Part shown: in pieces, positions 5,299 to 6,371 of the stretch | Layout of the letters: each line of letters starts with the position of its first letter | How positions within the stretch are numbered: position 1 is the stretch's first letter | Origin: Acidobacteriota bacterium | Lineage (GTDB): Bacteria > Acidobacteriota > Terriglobia > UBA7540 | Direction: 5' to 3' | Length of the DNA stretch: 6,371 nucleotides | Assembly: GCA_021789565.1 (NCBI GenBank) | Contig: JAJYJL010000179.1 | Location: forward strand, 3,559 to 9,929 | Position numbers and translations under genes: made by a program | The notes under the pieces: generated by a model | Told to the model about the DNA's origin: nothing | The model's input: only the letters and a program-made list of their open reading frames with translations | The model's database searches: none

Positions 5299-6371
5299 AA
5301 ACCGACCAACGGGAACTGATGAACACCTATTCTTCCGCTTTGCAGACCTACCTGGAAAAAACGGATGAAGCGGCATTGGAGGAGGCCTATGAACTGGGAC
5401 GCCGCGCCCTGGGACAGGAAACCAGCCTCATCCAGATGGTGTCGCTCCACTGCGATGCCCTCAACCAGGCCCTCTCGCGCATGTCACAGGTCGAGGATAT
5501 TTCCGGAGTGATGAAATCATCCTCAAGATTCCTGATCGAGAGCCTCGCCCCGTATGAAATGACGATCAGCGGTTACCGGGAAACAAACGTCGCGCTGCAG
5601 ACCAGCGAGGAACGATATCGTGAGTTGTTCGAAAACGCAAACGACATCGTTTTTACGACAGATTTCGAAGGCAGATTGACTTCGATCAACAGGGCGGGCG
5701 AAAGACTCACGGGATATCGCCGGGACGAACCTCCGCCCATCCCTGTGAACGTGCTGGCAATGGAATACTTTGAGCGGGCGGCCAGAATGTTCCAGGAACT
5801 GATTGCCAGCGGTACTCCCATAACCCAGGAATTCGAAATTATTACCAAAGACGGGCACCCGCTCATGGTGGAAGTCAGCGCTCGTCCAATTCTAAGCAAT
5901 GGGAAACCTGTGGGCGTTCAGGGTATAGCCCGTGACATCACAGAGCGGAAACGTGCCGAACAGGCCCTGCACCGGCTCAATGAAACCCTCGAAGAGCGTG
6001 CCCGGCACATTGCCCACGAACTCCACGACGAAGCAAGTCAGCTCCTGGTATCGGTCCACATTGCCATTGACGGATTGGCCCAAACCCTGCCGCATTCTGG
6101 CCGGCAGACTGTCGAGGAAATCAAGGGCTTAATTGAGCGGATCGAAACAGAATTGCGTCGCCTTTCCCATGAATTGCGGCCGACCATTCTGGATGATCTT
6201 GGTCTGGTCCCGGCGCTCGAATTCCTGTCCCAGGGTGTCTCAAAACGGTTTGGGATCCGTATCGCGGTGGAGGGAGACACCAGCGGGCGGCTTCCTCCCC
6301 AGGTCGAGGTCGCCCTTTACCGAATTGTCCAGGAGGCCCTGAACAACATCACCAAGCACGCACGGGCCAAT
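5295..6371 (+). CDS. RsbU-N / PAS / HisKA_3 hybrid sensor histidine kinase, 3' end beyond the window
   Basis: The first 359 residues are present; the frame is open at the right edge. Residues about 5-85 form a helical domain (YSSALQTYLEKTDEAALEEA, then LGRRALGQETSLIQMVSLHC) resembling the RsbT-binding N-terminal domain of RsbU. A PAS/PAC domain follows (about 104-219, YRELFENANDIVFTTDFEG to ARDITERKRAE), then a short coiled coil and a HisKA_3 dimerisation domain of the NarX/DesK class with phosphoacceptor H244 in HELHDEASQ. The ATPase domain has begun: the N box QEALNN (E347, N350) is visible, while the G boxes lie outside. There is no membrane segment, so it should be cytoplasmic. Its place as the last visible gene of the stressosome operon suggests RsbT activates it and that a LuxR/NarL-type response regulator follows. 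PAS gives it a second input. The RsbU-N call is by pattern and less certain than the kinase call. Confidence 0.88.
   Translation, partial: MKTDQRELMNTYSSALQTYLEKTDEAALEEAYELGRRALGQETSLIQMVSLHCDALNQALSRMSQVEDISGVMKSSSRFLIESLAPYEMTISGYRETNVALQTSEERYRELFENANDIVFTTDFEGRLTSINRAGERLTGYRRDEPPPIPVNVLAMEYFERAARMFQELIASGTPITQEFEIITKDGHPLMVEVSARPILSNGKPVGVQGIARDITERKRAEQALHRLNETLEERARHIAHELHDEASQLLVSVHIAIDGLAQTLPHSGRQTVEEIKGLIERIETELRRLSHELRPTILDDLGLVPALEFLSQGVSKRFGIRIAVEGDTSGRLPPQVEVALYRIVQEALNNITKHARAN

Noticed and set aside
4220..5326. 368-residue minus-strand open frame across rsbT and rsbX
   Set aside because: It is antisense to two clear genes and reads as Pro/Arg/His-rich low-complexity sequence, a shadow of GC-rich codons.
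1..6371. CRISPR array, tRNA, rRNA, insertion sequence or attachment site
   Set aside because: I saw no regularly spaced repeats, cloverleaf, transposase frame or terminal inverted repeats in the window.

Overview
The window looks like a regulatory island from a soil-type, Gram-negative-like bacterium. I favour Acidobacteriota. This is inferred from the style of the sigma-54 AAA+ proteins (short N-terminus, Fis-type HTH) and from a stressosome operon wired to a histidine kinase. No 16S or other taxonomic marker is present, so the assignment is tentative.

Minus-strand half (1-2832). Two related bacterial enhancer-binding-protein (EBP) type genes lie in tandem. The first (1-222) leaves the window just after its Walker A motif. 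The second (1293-2336) is complete, but the motifs needed to contact sigma-54 and hydrolyse ATP are degenerate. A small unrecognised gene (892-1296) starts inside the stop codon of the complete EBP gene and is probably translationally coupled to it. The 223-891 gap has no convincing gene; it holds a sigma-54-like -24/-12 element and several inverted repeats. A further weak ORF (2512-2832) lies upstream of the complete EBP gene.

Plus-strand half (3016-6371). A compact, overlapping operon encodes a stressosome module: RsbR-type scaffold, RsbS scaffold, RsbT switch kinase and RsbX-type phosphatase. It ends in a protein that joins an RsbU-like N-terminal domain to a PAS domain and a HisKA_3 histidine kinase core, and this gene runs off the end. 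The inferred circuit is as follows: stress lets RsbT phosphorylate RsbR and RsbS; freed RsbT binds the RsbU-like domain and activates the kinase; RsbX resets the complex. Output would go to a response regulator outside the window rather than to an anti-anti-sigma factor.

The two halves are divergent. The 2337-3015 region between them carries a sigma-54-like element facing the EBP gene, placed well for a short leader, and another facing the stressosome operon. This makes a link between sigma-54 control and the stressosome a testable idea, not an established one.
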